DNA of 64,000 bases from Lepidurus packardi (GCA_023053545.1 JAKZAN010000001.1:2996565-3060564); one strand, 5' to 3'. Counted from the first letter of the stretch, positions 44,808-55,337 are shown. Translations and numbers: made by a program. Notes: generated by a model not told the origin, from the letters alone.

Positions 44808-44876
44808 TTCTGAAAGAGAAAATTTCATTCTCATATATGGAGCTTAAATCCATTGCACTTATCTGCCATTTTAGAA
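44808..44876 (-). tRNA. trnL2: NUMT: tRNA-Leu(UUR), copy 2
   Basis: Same 69-bp structure as 1940-2008, anticodon TAA, located between COX1 and COX2. Confidence 0.82.
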
Positions 44877-45018
44877 ATGCGTAATATGAGGTAATTCTAT
44901 ATATCTATGATCTGCCGGAGGGGGGTTGTAAGTTCATTCAATTGATGAAGTTAGATTAAGCGCAAAAAGAACAGGTCGTTGGCTGATCATTGCTTCTCAA
45001 ATAATAAAAATGAATCCT
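44873..45018 (-). pseudogene. COX1: NUMT: COX1 3' end, copy 2
   Basis: Carries the last roughly 48 codons of COX1, matching 2267-2400 plus the bases split by the MITE. It contains the uninterrupted MITE target site. It ends abruptly at purine-rich repeat DNA. Confidence 0.88.
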
Positions 45019-45244
45019 TTAGAAGCAGTACGAATTGGCGTTTCGGGAGGTAAAAGCTAAAGGTAGAAGGAAGAAGGAAGAAGGAAGAAGGAAGAAGGAA
45101 GAAGGAAGAAGGAAGAAGGAAGAAGGAAGAAGGGAGAATGAAGAATGAAGGTAGGAAGGTAGGAGGAAGAAGGTAAGGAAGTAGGGAAATTGTTAGGAAG
45201 TAAGTAACACCGATGTCGTTTGAGTACATCATTGTTAGGATTGG
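45019..45244. repeat. Purine-rich simple repeat, left of Gypsy-2
   Basis: Includes about 11 copies of GAAGGAA-type units at 45060-45135. The end (45165-45244) matches the last part of the 233-bp units found at 50001-50470. Confidence 0.85.
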
Positions 45245-45431
45245 TGTAGTGCCCCGCAGTTCGTAGATCGAACTTAGCGATCACATGATTATGTAACCGA
45301 TCGCGGTTAGCGATCAGACACATGTTAGACTGGCAAGTCCTCTCCACCGCATGACAGCAAGTCTCTGCATTTGTTTACAATTATCTTGTCCATCCGTTTG
45401 TATCAATTTGATAACAGTGGCGCGCACTACA
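45245..45431 (+). repeat. Gypsy-2 5' LTR
   Basis: 187 bp, TGTAGTG...CACTACA. Contains an internal inverted motif around GATCGCGGTTAGCGATC (45299-45315). Confidence 0.93.
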
Positions 45432-45432
45432 T

Positions 45433-45450
45433 TGGCGACGAGGATAAAAC
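45433..45450 (+). promoter_or_regulatory. Gypsy-2 primer binding site, probably tRNA-Ser(GCU)
   Basis: TGGCGACGAGGAT begins one base after the LTR and fits the 3' end of tRNA-Ser(GCU) over 13 bases, judged from memory of that tRNA. Confidence 0.6.
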
Positions 45451-45511
45451 CAAGAAAAATCCAAAAACAGAATTTTTTCGAAATTTTCCGGAAAAAAACA
45501 GACGCAAGCAC

Positions 45512-48500
45512 ATGGCGGAGGGAATCCCCAACTTTCCACACTTCGACCCGTATAGCGACCCGGACACCGTGGGCCAACGCTGGGAGAAATGGATGGAACG
45601 ATTCAACACCTACTTAGAAGCGTTTGAAGTCAAAGAAGAGAGGAAATCCGCGTTGCTGCTTTTCAGTGCCGGAGAAGAAGTCCAAGACATTGCAGGAACC
45701 CTGGACAGAACGCCGAAGAAGAAGGGAGACAAGGTGGAGACGCGGTATGAGGCACTCTCAAGAGCCCTGAACGGTCGTTTGAATCCGCAAGTAAATGTTG
45801 ATTATGAAATATACATTTTTCGTCAAATGCAACAGAAACCAGAGGAGACACTCGACATGTTCTACACAAGACTCGAGAGACAGGCCAAATACTGTGGCTT
45901 CCACAGTCGCAGCGCTGAAGTGCGGGCCCAGATAATCCAGTCCTGCAAATCAAAGAAACTGCGGAAATCAGTCTTGGAGAGTCCCGAAATGTCGTTGGAA
46001 GACATCCTTCGGAAAGGAAGAGCGCAAGAGAGGTCCGAGGCTCAAGCAAAAGTCATGGAAACGAAGAGTGGAGAGCCAGTAACCCAAACAGTAAACGCCA
46101 TCAAGAGCAAGCGCGCCCACACAGAAAGAAGAAACAACAACGCAAGTAAAACATGCAAATTTTGCGGTAACGATTACCATAACACGCTTACAGACTGCCC
46201 GGCGAGGGGTAAGAAGTGCAACAAATGCCTCAAGCTGAATCATTTTGCCAAATGCTGCCTAACAAAGGAGCAAAAACAGCAACAAAGCGAGAAGCCCGGA
46301 CGACATGCCGCAAGAACCCTGAACGTTGAAGATGGAGACGACTCAGACGACGAGTCCGAAAGCGAACAACACGTTCTCAGAGTCCATCAACAAGTCTATC
46401 AACAAGACGAAGATGATTCGGACGACGAATCCGAGGAGGAGTTACGCGTCCTAGGGGTCCATCAACACGTATCAAGGAAACCCGAGTTTTCCGTGAACAT
46501 CAACGGGCACCCAGTCATCGCCATAGCGGACACCGGGGCGTCGGCCAACATTGTCGACAAGGCAACCTACAGCAACGTAGGAAGTCCGGCACTTCAAGCA
46601 ACAGCGACCAAAATCTTTGGGTTTGATTCGGACAAACCGCTCAGCATTCTAGGAACATTTCGGGCACCGACAATTTTCGAACGTCGCAAACTACTCGCGA
46701 AGTTCTACGTGTTGGATGGCAACGCAGGCAATCTCATTCGCTGCAAAACGGCCGAAGCCCTCGGTATGGTCAAGCTAGCAAAGTCGGTTTCAAGAGCCAA
46801 CCCAGAGTCCCTAACCAAAGAACGGCTCATACAGAAGTACCCGAACATATTCGGAGGAATTGGCCGGCTGAAGAACTTCTCGGTAAAGCTGCACATCGAC
46901 AAAGAAGTCAAGCCAATCGCGCTGCCGCACAGGAGGGTACCGTTCCACCTGAGACAGAAGGTAGAAGAGGAACTGGACCAACTGGAGAAGGCAGACATCA
47001 TCGAGCGAGTCGAAGGGCCAACGCCATGGGTGTCGCCTATAGTGGTAGCGCCGAAGCCACATGACCCAAGCAAGGTTCGTATCTGCGTGGATATGAAAGC
47101 ACCGAACGCCGCCATCAAACGGGAGCGCCACATCACACCGACGCTCGACGACATTGTCGCGGACCTAACAGGGTCGACTGTATTTTCGAAGCTAGACCTT
47201 ACTCATGGTTACCACCAGCTGGATCTGGACAAGGAAAGCCGCTTTATCACAACATTCTCGACGCACAAAGGTCTGTTTCGGTATAAACGACTCTTCTTCG
47301 GAGTGAACGCCGCCGCCGAGATCTTCCAGAAAACCATTCAAGATTCTCTCAACGGGCTCAGCGGAGTGTTGAACGTCAGCGATGACATCCTCGTCCACGG
47401 CGAAACGCAGGCCGAACACGATGGCAGGCTACATGCAGTCCTCAAAAGGCTCAACAAGCTTAACCTCACAGTCAACTGGGGTAAATGCAAGTTCAGCCAA
47501 CCCGAGGTAACATTCTTTGGTTTCGTCTTCTCAGGAAGCGGACTGCGAGCGGACCCCAAGAAGGTAGACGCCATTAAAGAGCTGCAGCCGCCGAAGAATC
47601 AAGCCGAAGTAAGAAGCCTGTTGGGGATGACCAACTACGTGGCGAGATTCATTCCTCAGTATTCCACGGTAACGGCACCCCTCAGACTGCTACTGAAGAA
47701 GGACGCAACCTTCACGTGGACGACGGAACACCAGAAAGCACTGAAGATGCTGAAGAACGCCCTGATGGAACACCCAACACTACAGTATTTCAACCCCGCC
47801 CTCGAGTCCACTCTGATCGTCGACGCGAGCCCTGTTGGTCTTGGCGCCATATTAACACAGCAAGATGGCACCGCCGAGAAGATCGTCGCATACGGCAGCA
47901 GATCCCTCACACCAACAGAAGCAAAGTACTCCCAGTTGGAACGGGAGGCACTAGCCATCGCCTGGGGCTGCGCACACTTTCGCCTATACATCCTAGGCAA
48001 ACCAATCACGGTCAAAACGGACCACAAGCCCCTCGTATCAATCTTCAACAACGCGTCATCACACACAAATCCGAGGTTGGAAAGATGGCTTATGAAGCTA
48101 CAGTCATTCGACGTCGTCGTACGTCACATATCTGGATCAACCAACCCGGCAGATTATCTATCGCGCCATCCTAACGCAGAAGCCTCGAAACAGGAGCACT
48201 ACGCGACGGAACACTTCGTGAGCGCCCTCATCCAACTCAACGCGCCGAGAGCCATACCACTTGAGGAGATCCAGCAAGCCACTCAAGAGGACGAAGAGCT
48301 GCAAGAAGTCCTGAGGAACCTCAAGACTGGAAAGTGGAACCAGCGCACCGAAGATTTGGCAACATACTGGAAGTGCCGTACCGAGCTAACCAGCACCGAG
48401 GACGGCAAGATCCTCCTGAAAGCTGGAAAGGTCTGCATCCCAGCCAGACTCCAACGACGTCTCATTGAGATCGCGCACGAGGCGCATCTAGGGATGGTAA

Positions 48501-49753
48501 AGACGAAACAAATCCTAAGGGACAAGGTGTGGTTCCCAAAGCTGGGCAAGATGGTCGAAAGAACCGTCGAAAATTGCATCCCGTGTCAGCTATGCATAGA
48601 TAAGACCCAGCGCCAACCGGTAATCCCCTCCCCGATGCCAGACGCACCGTGGGAACAAGTCAGCGCCGATTTTTACAGCTTACCGAACGGTGAGAAGCTT
48701 CTCGTGGTCATTGACACATTGTCCAGATTCCCTGAAGTCATCCACATGGGGACAACGACGGCCGCAGCAACCATCAAAGCACTTAGAGACATTTTCGCCC
48801 GATACGGCATCCCAAACACCCTGAAGTCGGACAATGGACCCCCCTTCACCAGCACCGAGTTTAAAACCTTCATGGACGAGCTGAACACCCATCACCGGAA
48901 AGTAACTCCACTATGGCCAGCGGCAAATGGAGAAGTTGAAAGATTTATGCGGGTGATTAACAAGACGGTGAGAACTGCAGCAGCAGAGAGGAAAAACTGG
49001 AAGGAACAACTACCAGCACTTCTACTGGCCTACCGCACCACCCCGCACAGCACTACCGGAGTACCACCAGCGACGCTCATGTTTGGAAGGAACATCAAGA
49101 ACAAAGTCCCGGAGCTGCCAGTCAACGAGAACAACGCGCTCGTTGTAAAGGCGAAGGCGAACGACAAAGAAGCTAAGAAGAAAATGAAACGGAACGCGGA
49201 CCGTCACAACAGAGCAAAACCAACAACGTTCAAGCCTGGCGAGAAGATACTTCTCAAGAAGGACTCCAAGCTGCGGAACAAGGCAGAACCCCTCTTTGAG
49301 AAAGAAGATTACACCGTAACCAACGTGAAAGGATCGATGGTAACCGCGACGAACAAGAAGGGCAACGTCGTGACAAGAAACATCTCGTACTTCCAGCCAC
49401 TTCGCATCGACAATCATAGCCCCGAAGAAGGAAAGCCAAGCGCAAGTAACCGCAAGCAAGAATCGTCCCCGAAGTCAGAGAGGCAGAAGACACCGCCAAA
49501 AGCTGACAGACCCAAGGAATCTCCTAAACGGGACAAGGAAGGAGAGAAAGCGGCGGACGAGCAGCCAGCTCAAGAAAAGAGCAGCAGTCCAAAATCAAAG
49601 TCACCACCTAAAACCACTAAGCCAGAAGAGGAAGAGCGCGAGAAAGCACAGCAAGTAGAAGCTCCTCAGGCACGAGAACCGAGCCAACGTAAGAAGAAGA
49701 TGCCGAACAAATTTAGTGATCATATGTTATTTTCATTGTCAAAACCGTGTTAA
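45512..49753 (+). CDS. Gypsy-2 gag-pol polyprotein (1,413 aa)
   Basis: I choose ATG 45512; the frame is open further upstream only into the LTR. Gag spans about residues 1-270, with knuckles CKFCGNDYHNTLTDC (about 214) and CNKCLKLNHFAKCC. The acidic stretch near 270-310 is followed by protease AIADTGASANIV (about 338). The RT has LTHGYHQLDLD and NVSDDILVHG (about 622), with Ser in place of Tyr in the YxDD box. RNase H: IVDASPVGLGAIL and VKTDHKPLVSIF. Integrase: HEAHLGMVKTKQ with CIPCQLC, then ADFYSL, KSDNGPPFTS and GEVERFMRVI. The tail (about 1320-1413) is Lys/Glu/Pro/Ser-rich. Gag and pol share one frame, so no frameshift is needed. Confidence 0.95.
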   Translation: MAEGIPNFPHFDPYSDPDTVGQRWEKWMERFNTYLEAFEVKEERKSALLLFSAGEEVQDIAGTLDRTPKKKGDKVETRYEALSRALNGRLNPQVNVDYEIYIFRQMQQKPEETLDMFYTRLERQAKYCGFHSRSAEVRAQIIQSCKSKKLRKSVLESPEMSLEDILRKGRAQERSEAQAKVMETKSGEPVTQTVNAIKSKRAHTERRNNNASKTCKFCGNDYHNTLTDCPARGKKCNKCLKLNHFAKCCLTKEQKQQQSEKPGRHAARTLNVEDGDDSDDESESEQHVLRVHQQVYQQDEDDSDDESEEELRVLGVHQHVSRKPEFSVNINGHPVIAIADTGASANIVDKATYSNVGSPALQATATKIFGFDSDKPLSILGTFRAPTIFERRKLLAKFYVLDGNAGNLIRCKTAEALGMVKLAKSVSRANPESLTKERLIQKYPNIFGGIGRLKNFSVKLHIDKEVKPIALPHRRVPFHLRQKVEEELDQLEKADIIERVEGPTPWVSPIVVAPKPHDPSKVRICVDMKAPNAAIKRERHITPTLDDIVADLTGSTVFSKLDLTHGYHQLDLDKESRFITTFSTHKGLFRYKRLFFGVNAAAEIFQKTIQDSLNGLSGVLNVSDDILVHGETQAEHDGRLHAVLKRLNKLNLTVNWGKCKFSQPEVTFFGFVFSGSGLRADPKKVDAIKELQPPKNQAEVRSLLGMTNYVARFIPQYSTVTAPLRLLLKKDATFTWTTEHQKALKMLKNALMEHPTLQYFNPALESTLIVDASPVGLGAILTQQDGTAEKIVAYGSRSLTPTEAKYSQLEREALAIAWGCAHFRLYILGKPITVKTDHKPLVSIFNNASSHTNPRLERWLMKLQSFDVVVRHISGSTNPADYLSRHPNAEASKQEHYATEHFVSALIQLNAPRAIPLEEIQQATQEDEELQEVLRNLKTGKWNQRTEDLATYWKCRTELTSTEDGKILLKAGKVCIPARLQRRLIEIAHEAHLGMVKTKQILRDKVWFPKLGKMVERTVENCIPCQLCIDKTQRQPVIPSPMPDAPWEQVSADFYSLPNGEKLLVVIDTLSRFPEVIHMGTTTAAATIKALRDIFARYGIPNTLKSDNGPPFTSTEFKTFMDELNTHHRKVTPLWPAANGEVERFMRVINKTVRTAAAERKNWKEQLPALLLAYRTTPHSTTGVPPATLMFGRNIKNKVPELPVNENNALVVKAKANDKEAKKKMKRNADRHNRAKPTTFKPGEKILLKKDSKLRNKAEPLFEKEDYTVTNVKGSMVTATNKKGNVVTRNISYFQPLRIDNHSPEEGKPSASNRKQESSPKSERQKTPPKADRPKESPKRDKEGEKAADEQPAQEKSSSPKSKSPPKTTKPEEEEREKAQQVEAPQAREPSQRKKKMPNKFSDHMLFSLSKPC

Positions 49754-49798
49754 ACCATGGGCCGCATACCAGTCCTTTGTTAAACGTTTACCACATAA

Positions 49799-49813
49799 AT
49801 AGAAGGGGAGAGA
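49799..49813 (+). promoter_or_regulatory. Gypsy-2 polypurine tract
   Basis: AATAGAAGGGGAGAGA-type purine run directly before the 3' LTR, the expected start of plus-strand synthesis. Confidence 0.75.
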
Positions 49814-50000
49814 TGTAGTGCCCCGCAGTTCGTAGATCGAACTTAGCGATCACATGATTATGTAACCGATCGCGGTTAGCGATCAGACACATGTTAGACT
49901 GGCAAGTCCTCTCCACCGCATGACAGCAAGTCTCTGCATTTGTTTACAATTATCTTGTCCATCCGTTTGTATCAATTTGATAACAGTGGCGCGCACTACA
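49814..50000 (+). repeat. Gypsy-2 3' LTR
   Basis: 187 bp; no difference from the 5' LTR was found by eye. Confidence 0.93.
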
Positions 50001-50640
50001 GATTTGCACATTGTGTTAGGGAAGTAGGGAAGGGAAGAAGATAGAAGGCAGGGAAGTAGAAGGAAGGAATAAGAAGTAGTGGGAAGAAGAAGTTAAGTAG
50101 GAAAGTACACTAGTTGGAAAGTAGAAGTAGGAGAAGGTAAATGAAGAAGGAAGGTAGGAAGAAGAAGGTATGGAAGTAGGGAAGTTGTTACGAAGTAAGT
50201 ACCACCAATGTCGCTGGGGTACATCATTGTTAGGATTTGCACATTGTGTTAGGGAAGTAGGGAAGGGAAGAAGATAGAAGGCAGGGAAGTAGAAGGAAGG
50301 AATAAGAAGTAGTAGGAAGAAGAAGGTAAGTAGGAAAGTACACTAGTTGGAAAGTAGAAGTAGAAGGTAGAAGGAAGAAGGAAGGTAGGAAGAAGAATGT
50401 AGGGAAGTAGGGAAGTTGTTAGGAAGTAACTACCACTATTGTCGCTGGAGTATATCATTGTTAGGATTGGCACATTGTGGCCTCTCAACACATTGTCCCT
50501 TTACAAGCAGTAAGAATTGGTAGGAGTTGATGTTTCATGTTAGGGAAGTAGGGAAGGAAAGGGAAGAAGATAGAAGGCAGGGAAGTAGAAGGAAGGAAGG
50601 AGAAGGAAGAAGAAGTAGTAGTAGTAGTGTATTTTTAAAG
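50001..50640. repeat. 233-bp purine-rich tandem repeat
   Basis: Units begin GATTTGCACATTGTGTTAGG at 50001 and 50234, with further partial units near 50465 and 50540. Each is mostly A and G on the plus strand (GGAAGTAGGGAAG, GAAGAAG). Unit ends (GTACATCATTGTTAGGAT) also occur at 45223, left of Gypsy-2, so the element split this array. Confidence 0.88.
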
Positions 50641-50760
50641 ATGGCCAACGTCGCATTCGCATCGCATTGCCGTCTTCGACTTTCTTCTGTCCTAAAACAT
50701 TCCGCTTTTTTTTATATCATAAAAACAACCGGGTCAAGAACAGTCCCATTGTCTAACTAG
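50641..50760. other. No gene seen
   Basis: A short transition between the purine-rich array and LINE-3. No convincing coding sequence. Confidence 0.4.
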
Positions 50761-50899
50761 ATTTTTTATATTAAGTCAGTTGTCTTCAGGTACTTTATTA
50801 AAGCATTTTGAGCTATGAACTGCTCTTTCTTTCCCCCTCTAATGCAATTATATTTTCCAGTCTCCAGGTTATTTTATTAATTTCCAGTTTTTTATTGAG

Positions 50900-51629
50900 T
50901 TCCTTCCTTTCTTCTGTGAATCTGCCACATCTCATTATCAAATGCTTAGGGTTTTCTACCTATTCCTCACAATAACGGCATGTATCGTCTTCTATCATGT
51001 GAAACCTGTGTAGCCATGACCCGAACCTCCCGTGTCCACACCTTATTCTTAATAATACGATGGCTTCCCTTCTTTTCTTGCTATTTTTCCATTTGTTGGT
51101 CCTGAATTGATGTGTTTTGTACCATTTTCTGTGCCGTTCTTGCCTTTTGTTCTTCTATATAGTCCTGTTCGATTTTTCTTTTCGTTATTGTTTTCAATTC
51201 CTGACTAGTTACTTTGTGCTTAATTTCCTCTCCTGACTTCCTTCCTTCCTTTGCCGTTCCATCCGCGATTTCATTTCCCCTGATCCCTTTGTGTGCTGGG
51301 ATCGACTGTATCTTTACGTTATACCCACCTATCCGTAACTGATTTATCTTATTTTGGATCTCTTGTATGAGGCCGTAGTAAGAGCGGTTCCCCCAGTTAT
51401 TCAGGAGATGTGCTGCCGATTTCGAATCAGTTAGGATAACATATTTATCCTGTCCTTTTTCTTCTATCCAGACCATCGATTTTAATATAGCGTGTAATTC
51501 GGTTGCCATTACTGTCGCCGATTTGTTCAGTGCGTATAATCTTGTCTCCCCCACTTCCTCCATGTATACACCGCATCCCGCGTTTCCCTCCTTGTCTTCC
51601 GACCCGTCTGTAAAGACCGTTTTGTAATT
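50900..51629 (-). pseudogene. LINE-3 copy RNase H and C-terminal zinc motif
   Basis: MATELHAILKSMVWIEE, VILTDSKSAAHLL and IPAHKGIRGNEIADGTAKE are the RNase H blocks, with the catalytic D, E, D and H residues visible. Past a frame break near 51080 the C-terminal CRYCEE...HLIMRCGRF motif is readable near 50925-50990. Confidence 0.85.
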
Positions 51630-53199
51630 TCAATAGTTCTTCTCTAAAAACATTAACACTTCTTGCACTGTCTGTTGATTTCTCTTTTCCTTCTTGTTTT
51701 CCGTTGTCGCAGTTTGTATTTGGTAACCTTCGAACTCCCATGGGGGTAACAAGTTTTTAAAAAAGTCGCCTTGCATTGCGTAAGGTATTTGAATTTTGCT
51801 TTTTGCTTCCGATACACTTTCCCATGTCAGGGACTTCTTATTCACCATCTCTTTTACCACAAGATCGTCCCTATGACACTCTATCATTCTGTTAAAATAT
51901 GTTTGTTCAAGTAAAACTCTCCTTTGTATGGATACCACTTCTGCAGCGCAATGTAATACACCAATCGGTGTTGTTTTCGTTGCACCCAATATTATTCTTA
52001 ATGATTTGTTTTGTACTGTTTCTATGACGTCTAGTTTCCTAGCATTAACGTGTTTGTATATAAAACTTGCATACTCTAGTTTCGATCTTATAAAGTTTTT
52101 GTATACCATGAGTAAAATATTAATGTCCCACCCCATGTCTTCCCCGCTAGTTTATGTAAAACACCTACAGCCTTAATGCCCTTTTCTCTTATTTGTTTTA
52201 CTTGTCCTGTGAAATTGAATCTTTTATCGAAAACAATTCCTAAAAACTTAACGCTCTCAACTTTTTCTATTTCAATTCGATTGATTTTGATTTTCTTTTC
52301 ACTTTCCGCTTTACGTTTCCTTGTAATCATCAAATACTTCGTTTTGTCTGTAGATATTTTAAACCCGTTTTCCTTGCACCATTTTTCCATTTTTCCTACC
52401 ACACCTTTCATTTTCACCATCGCCATATCACCATCCTTCCCGCTTGTCCAAATTCCTGCGTCATCGGCATACAGCGAGGTCCCTGTTTTGTCTGCGTTTA
52501 CTTGGAAATCTGACAACATCATGTTGAATAACCATGGGCTGAGCACCGCCACCTGGGGGATTCCAGGTGGCGGTGCTCATCCGTTCTATTGCTTAAAAAC
52601 GATTCCAAAAGTCATAAAATTTTACCCTTTACTCCTTTTTGACCAACTCTGTGTAGTAGCCTATCTACCCAAACTGAGTCGTACGCAGCGGTCAAATCTA
52701 TAAATAATGCAACTAAAACCTCTCCGCTTTCAAACACTCGATGGGCTTCGTTGTTCAGCCTAACAAGTTGATCACTGTGCTTCGTCCTCGTCTGAATCCT
52801 GACTGCGCCGGTGAATACCATCCTCTTTTTTCCAAAATCCAATTGAGTCTTTTAAGTAGCGTTCTTTCGAACACTTTGGCCAAGCACGATATTAAAAATA
52901 TGGGTCTGTATGATTTTATTTCCTTATGGTCTTTAACTGGTTTTAAAATCGGTACGACTACTGCATTGCACCAATCTTTACGGACCGTGCCGCACTCCAT
53001 TATGTAATTAAAACGAATTCTCAATGCCTGTCTCCAGCTTTTTGGTAATTTTCCTAAAATGTTGTAATGAACCAAGTCTTTTCCTTGGCTCGTTTTCGGT
53101 GTTTTCCTTAAAATCCTCTACTTCCCATTCCGTGAAGGGTCTATTAAGCTCAATCGTGCTGTTTCTCTCGTCGATCATGCTGTTTATTTCATATTGCAT
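51630..53199 (-). pseudogene. LINE-3 copy reverse transcriptase
   Basis: Read from right to left: NRPFTEWEVEDF, DWCNAVVVPILKP, KSYRPIFLISCLAKVFER and SGFRRGRSTV. ALFIDLTAAYDSVW and VLSPWLFNMMLSDFQ precede the catalytic TSLYADDAGIWTS (about 52465). The thumb contains SLRIILGATKTTPI. About 25 residues are missing between LESFLSNRT and PQVAVLSP, replaced by a 16-base fold-back (52546-52585). Frame breaks lie near 52560, 52620 and 52840. Confidence 0.87.
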
Positions 53200-53236
53200 T
53201 TGCCTCTCACCACAATTTGTGGAACGGAAAGAATCT

Positions 53237-54605
53237 CAACGACACCACGGTAGTTTTTGAAGTTTCAAACGTTCGATTCGAATGATTTTTATTTTGCTTC
53301 TAGTAGATCTGTTTGCAGCCTGATTCGGAAAACACAGAGGAAAAAACTTTCTTAAATAGTTCGAAATACGTTACTGTCACGGTAGTTTTTTTAAACTTTC
53401 TTAAATAGTCTGACTCGGAAAACAGACAAAAACTTTCTTAAGTAGTTAGACCTACGTTACTGTCACGGTAGTTTCTGAAGTTTCGAACGTTTGATTCGAA
53501 TGATTTTTATTTTGCTTCTAGCAAATTTCTTTACAGTCAGATTAGGAAAACACAGAGACAAAAACCTTCTTAAATAGTTCGACCTACGTTACTGTCACGG
53601 TAGTTTTTTTAAAACTTTCTTAAATAGTCTGATTCGGAAAACACAGACAAAAACTTTCTTAAATAGTTCGACCTACGTTACTGTCACGGTAGTTTTTGAA
53701 GTTTCAAACATTCGATTCAAATGATTTTTTTTTTGCTTCTAGCAGATCTGTTTGCAGTTTGATTCGGAAAACACAGAGGCAAAACTTTCTTAAATAGTTC
53801 GACCTACGTTACTGTCACGGTAGTTTTTCAAGCTTCGAGCGTTCGATTCGAATGATTTTCATTTTGCTTCTAGAAGATCTGTTTGCAGCCTGATTCGGAA
53901 AACACAGAGGCAAAACTTTCTTAAATAGTACGACCTACGTTACTGTCACGGTAGTTTTTTAAAACTTTCTTAAATAGTCTGCTTCGGAAAACAGACAAAA
54001 ACTTTCTTAAGTAGTTAGACCTATGTTACTGTCACGGTGACTGTTTGCAGTCTGATTCGGAAACACAAGATGCAAAAACTTTCTTAAATAGATCGAAATA
54101 CCTTACTTCACGGTAGTTTTTGAAGCTTCGAACGTTCGATTCGAAAGATTTTTTATTTTGCTTCTAGAAGATTTGTTTGCAGTCTGATTCGGAAAACACA
54201 GAAACAAAAACTTTCTTAAATAGTTCGACCTACGTTACTGTCACGGTAGTTTTTTTAAAACTTTCTTAAATAGTCTAATTCGGAAAACACAGACAAAAAC
54301 TTTCTTAAATAGTTCGACCTACGTTACTGTCACGGTAGTTTTTTAAAACTTTCTTAAATAGTCTGATTCGCAATACACAGAAAAAACTTTCTTAAGTAGT
54401 TAGTCCTACGGTACAGTCACGTTAGTTTTTGAAGCTTCGAACGTTCGATTCGAAAGATTTGTATTTTGCTTCTAGCAAATTTATTTGCAGTCTGATTTGG
54501 AAAACACAGAAACAAAAACTTTCTTAAATAGTTCGACCTACGTTACTGTCAAGGTAGTTTTTTAAAACTTTCTTTAATAGTCTGATTCGTGGAACACAGA
54601 CAAAA
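53237..54605. repeat. Satellite with alternating long and short units
   Basis: The phrase ACGTTACTGTCACGGTAG or a close variant recurs about 12 times. Long units of about 130 bp contain GAAGTTTCGAACGTTCG, GCTTCTAG and GTTTGCAG. Short units of about 90 bp lack these. Long and short mostly alternate, giving a composite period near 220 bp. Copies differ at many single bases and some are rearranged (near 54036). No coding potential. Confidence 0.9.
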
Positions 54606-54744
54606 ACTTTTTTTTTCTAATTTAATAGGGGCTTGAGCATAGCTCGTTGCCTATTCTTTATTGACTATTTCTTATTGTGTTACACAGGCTTTCGTACCAG
54701 GTATATTATATGGAGAAAAAATTTCATTTGATTAAAAGGAACTT

Positions 54745-55330
54745 TTAAATAACGCATTTGTTATACGGGAACAGTGGGGTTTTTTTATTTTTAAGTTCTA
54801 AGATTTTTTTTGCGGAATTGATATAATTGGTGATTGGGATTGAGATTTTTTGGTTAGTTAAGATTTGTTCGGGTTTGAAATGTAGTTTGTTTTGACTTAG
54901 TGTTCTAAGTAAGATGGCTCTAGGTTTGTTTAACAGTGGGCAATGAAAAAGTATATGAGTTAATGTTAACTCCAAAAAGGAGTTTTTGTGGAGGGTTTTG
55001 TTTTTTTGTCATTTCGATAAAGAGTGAGCATGAGGCATACCGTTTATGTATGGGAGTTGATGTGGTTACGGTGTTTGTTTTGTGGGCAAATCTTAGAATT
55101 CTTTCTAATTGTAAAAGATCCAATGGGGGTACTCCTGTTTCTATCTGTAGAGCTGAAGTTGGGGTGGTCCTCAGAGCACCAGTGATGAGAAGGAGTGCGT
55201 TTCTGTGGAGTGTTCTTAAAGGTGGAAATGAAGAGAGCTTAACATTACTCCAAGCAGGTAATCCGTAAAGTAATTTGGGGTAAAAGATGCTTAGAACTAA
55301 AGTTCTTAATTGATTAGTTTTTATAGATGG
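54745..55330 (-). pseudogene. LINE-4 copy C-terminal region
   Basis: After the RT, a thumb segment is broken by frameshifts. The last piece includes THILFHCPLLNKPR, corresponding to the HIL..C zinc motif region of the LINE-1 copy. It ends near 54745 before a roughly 130-bp 3' UTR. Confidence 0.8.
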
Positions 55331-55337
55331 AAGGAAG

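Larger units (their letters stand above)
45245..50000 (+). mobile_element. Gypsy-2: intact Ty3/Gypsy element with identical LTRs
   Basis: A 4,756-bp element with 187-bp LTRs that I find identical base for base, a single uninterrupted gag-pol frame, a primer site and a polypurine tract. All required domains are present. It lies within purine-rich tandem repeats. GATT occurs just outside each end, though two extra bases (GG) separate it from the 5' LTR. This is the only element in the window that looks capable of autonomous movement. Confidence 0.95.
50761..53236 (-). mobile_element. LINE-3 copy: 5'-truncated RNase H-bearing LINE
   Basis: The minus strand carries RT, RNase H and a terminal Cys/His motif but no endonuclease, so it is truncated at the 5' end (53236), where satellite DNA begins. 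An RNase H domain after the RT places it in the I-type LINE assemblage, distinct from the other LINEs here. Several frameshifts are present. I could not identify a poly-A tail or a target duplication. Confidence 0.87.

Noticed and set aside
44987..45347. Minus-strand frames rich in LLPSSFF repeats
   Set aside because: Translation of the GAAGGAA simple repeat.
45371..45511. Upstream extension of Gypsy-2 gag from 45371
   Set aside because: It would start at a non-ATG codon inside the LTR and translate the primer site. ATG 45512 fits better.
53237..54605. CRISPR array
   Set aside because: Repeats are long, diverged and directly tandem without unique spacers, and the DNA is eukaryotic.
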